Source: CAWATZ01 sp963784995 | GTDB lineage: Bacteria; Planctomycetota; Planctomycetia; Gemmatales; Gemmataceae | NCBI GenBank assembly: GCA_963784995.1 | Contig: CAWATZ010000002.1 | Location: 1,240,001-1,304,000 of the forward strand | Length of the DNA stretch: 64,000 bases | Direction of reading: 5' to 3' | Shown: piece after piece, positions 63,195 through 64,000 of the stretch | Layout of the letters: every line of letters starts with the position of its first letter | Numbering within the stretch: position 1 is the stretch's first letter | Notes under the pieces: model-generated | What the model was told of the DNA's origin: nothing | Databases searched by the model: none | What the model saw: the letters and a program-made list of their open reading frames with translations, nothing else | Program-made: the position numbers and the translations under genes

Positions 63195-63270
63195 ATTTCC
63201 CTAAAGTAGCCCTCACGCTCCGCGTGAGGGCATTTCCTCACGCGGAGCGTGAGGGCTACTTTGGGGAAAT
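63195..63270. repeat. Palindrome, 35-bp arms with one mismatch
   Basis: Arms at 63195-63229 and 63236-63270 are reverse complements with one mismatch; 27 bp are exact (63203-63229 and 63236-63262), around a 6-nt loop. It lies after the PlsC-family gene stop. Confidence 0.9.
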
Positions 63271-63341
63271 GCTGGGTAAGTCTTCCCCCAATGGGTTTCG
63301 ATACGGACCATGACCTCCTACCTCTTCGGGAACCACCCCGC

Positions 63342-64000
63342 ATGATCCACACGACCACCGCCCGGGAAAAGCTCAACACCCGCCTTTTCAAGGCGGTCCA
63401 CTCGCGCAACCTGGTCTACAACACCTGCTGGGAGGACCCCGCCCTGGACCGCGTGGCGCTGAACTTCCAGCCCGACGACCGCGTCATGGTCATCACCAGC
63501 GCCGGCTGCAACGCCCTCGATTATCTGCTCACCGGAGTCGCGGAGGTCAACGCGGTTGACGTCAATCCCATCCAGAACGCCCTGCTGGAGCTGAAAACAG
63601 TCTGCATCCGGGAGCTGGATTACAACTCCTTTTTCGATCTGTTCGGCAACGGTCATGCTCGTTACGCCCGCCAGACGTACGTCGAGGCGATCCGCGATCA
63701 TCTTTCGCCCTTTGCCCGCCGTTACTGGGACCGGCACGTCTCGTTCTTTCTCGGCCGGGGCTGGCGGCGGAGTTTCTTTTACCGCGGCACCTCGGGCCTG
63801 CTGGCCAAGCTGGCCCTGGTCAATGCTCAGGTGCTGCAACGGCTGCGCAAACCGATCGAGCAATTGCTGGCCGCCAACACCGTGGACGAGCAGCGCGAGA
63901 TCTACACCAGCTCCATCCGCCAGCGGCTCTGGAAGCCCTGGTTCCGCTGGTTCCTGTCGCGCAGTTTCACCCTGAGCCTGGCCGGCGTGCCCTGGCCGCA
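63342..64000 (+). CDS. btaA: BtaA-like SAM:diacylglycerol 3-amino-3-carboxypropyltransferase (partial)
   Basis: 219 codons are visible; the frame is open at the window end. It begins EKLNTRLFKAVHSRNLVYNT, CWEDPALDRVAL, and continues RVMVITSAGCNALDYLL and VNAVDVNPIQNALLELK, the DUF3419/BtaA SAM-binding block. BtaA makes diacylglyceryl-homoserine, the first step of betaine lipids (DGTS), which replace phospholipids under phosphate limitation. BtaB, the methyltransferase, would be expected downstream, outside the window. The ATG is the first in-frame start, and an ATG at 63310 meets a stop after eleven codons. Confidence 0.8.
   Translation, partial: MIHTTTAREKLNTRLFKAVHSRNLVYNTCWEDPALDRVALNFQPDDRVMVITSAGCNALDYLLTGVAEVNAVDVNPIQNALLELKTVCIRELDYNSFFDLFGNGHARYARQTYVEAIRDHLSPFARRYWDRHVSFFLGRGWRRSFFYRGTSGLLAKLALVNAQVLQRLRKPIEQLLAANTVDEQREIYTSSIRQRLWKPWFRWFLSRSFTLSLAGVPWP

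Noticed and set aside
1..64000. CRISPR array, tRNA or rRNA genes
   Set aside because: No regularly spaced direct repeats, no tRNA T-loop or cloverleaf and no rRNA-like stretch was found by eye; weakly conserved small RNAs cannot be excluded.

Overview
The window looks like a chromosomal segment of a planctomycete, most likely of the Gemmataceae type. The signs are high GC, a PVC-type beta-propeller/HEAT/cytochrome c protein, DUF1080 (3-keto-disaccharide hydrolase) proteins, an MJ0042-like zinc-ribbon membrane protein, a very large PknB-type kinase, a Uma2 protein, a DUF4432 protein, and a TPR protein ending in two RNA polymerase alpha-CTD modules. LpxB and a predicted outer-membrane barrel point to a Gram-negative envelope. 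No tRNA, rRNA or CRISPR array was recognised.

Layout. 1-4.1 kb: end of an M61 peptidase, then rpsB, tsf and prs. 4.1-8.5 kb: TPR-alphaCTD protein, THUMP RNA methyltransferase, zinc-ribbon membrane protein and a lipoprotein. 8.5-16.1 kb: YbaK, aldehyde dehydrogenase, a secreted protein, a broken truD, an ISL3 remnant and the PVC cytochrome protein. 16.2-23.7 kb: PPK2-type kinase, histidine phosphatase, GlgC and secreted proteins. 23.8-28.4 kb: tandem alpha/beta hydrolase, polysaccharide deacetylase and a ketopantoate-reductase-like protein. 28.6-34.3 kb: a DUF4432 - DUF1080 - RND-like operon whose last gene is split by an IS4-family element. 34.9-41.1 kb: an immunity-like orphan, VOC protein, POT transporter, DUF2760 + Hsp70 and a YCII protein. 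41.1-49.2 kb: a decaprenyl-phosphoryl-arabinose-type pathway (HAD-UbiA, DprE1, DprE2) flanked by three polytopic membrane proteins. 49.3-64 kb: TPR protein, Ser/Thr kinase, outer-membrane protein, LpxB, sugar-nucleotide epimerase, Uma2, TPR lipoprotein, DUF952, PlsC and the start of BtaA.

How the genes fit together. Three themes stand out. The first is envelope and lipid building: polyprenyl-phospho-arabinose donor, GT-C candidates, LpxB, PlsC, BtaA and an epimerase. The second is phosphate and glycogen metabolism (PPK2, GlgC, prs). The third is planctomycete-specific secreted carbohydrate or redox proteins.

Two window-wide features matter for reading it. Most gene ends carry long, near-perfect palindromes, usually with unrelated sequences, and two of these palindromes each have a second copy. 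In addition, about ten conserved genes are broken by single-base frameshifts that an adjacent frame repairs at once, which suggests residual indel errors more than real decay. The most unusual items are an RND-type protein that appears to lack all membrane helices and is interrupted by an IS with a 12-bp target duplication, the TPR protein with two alpha-CTDs, the repeated soluble domain inside the POT transporter, and the DPA-type pathway.
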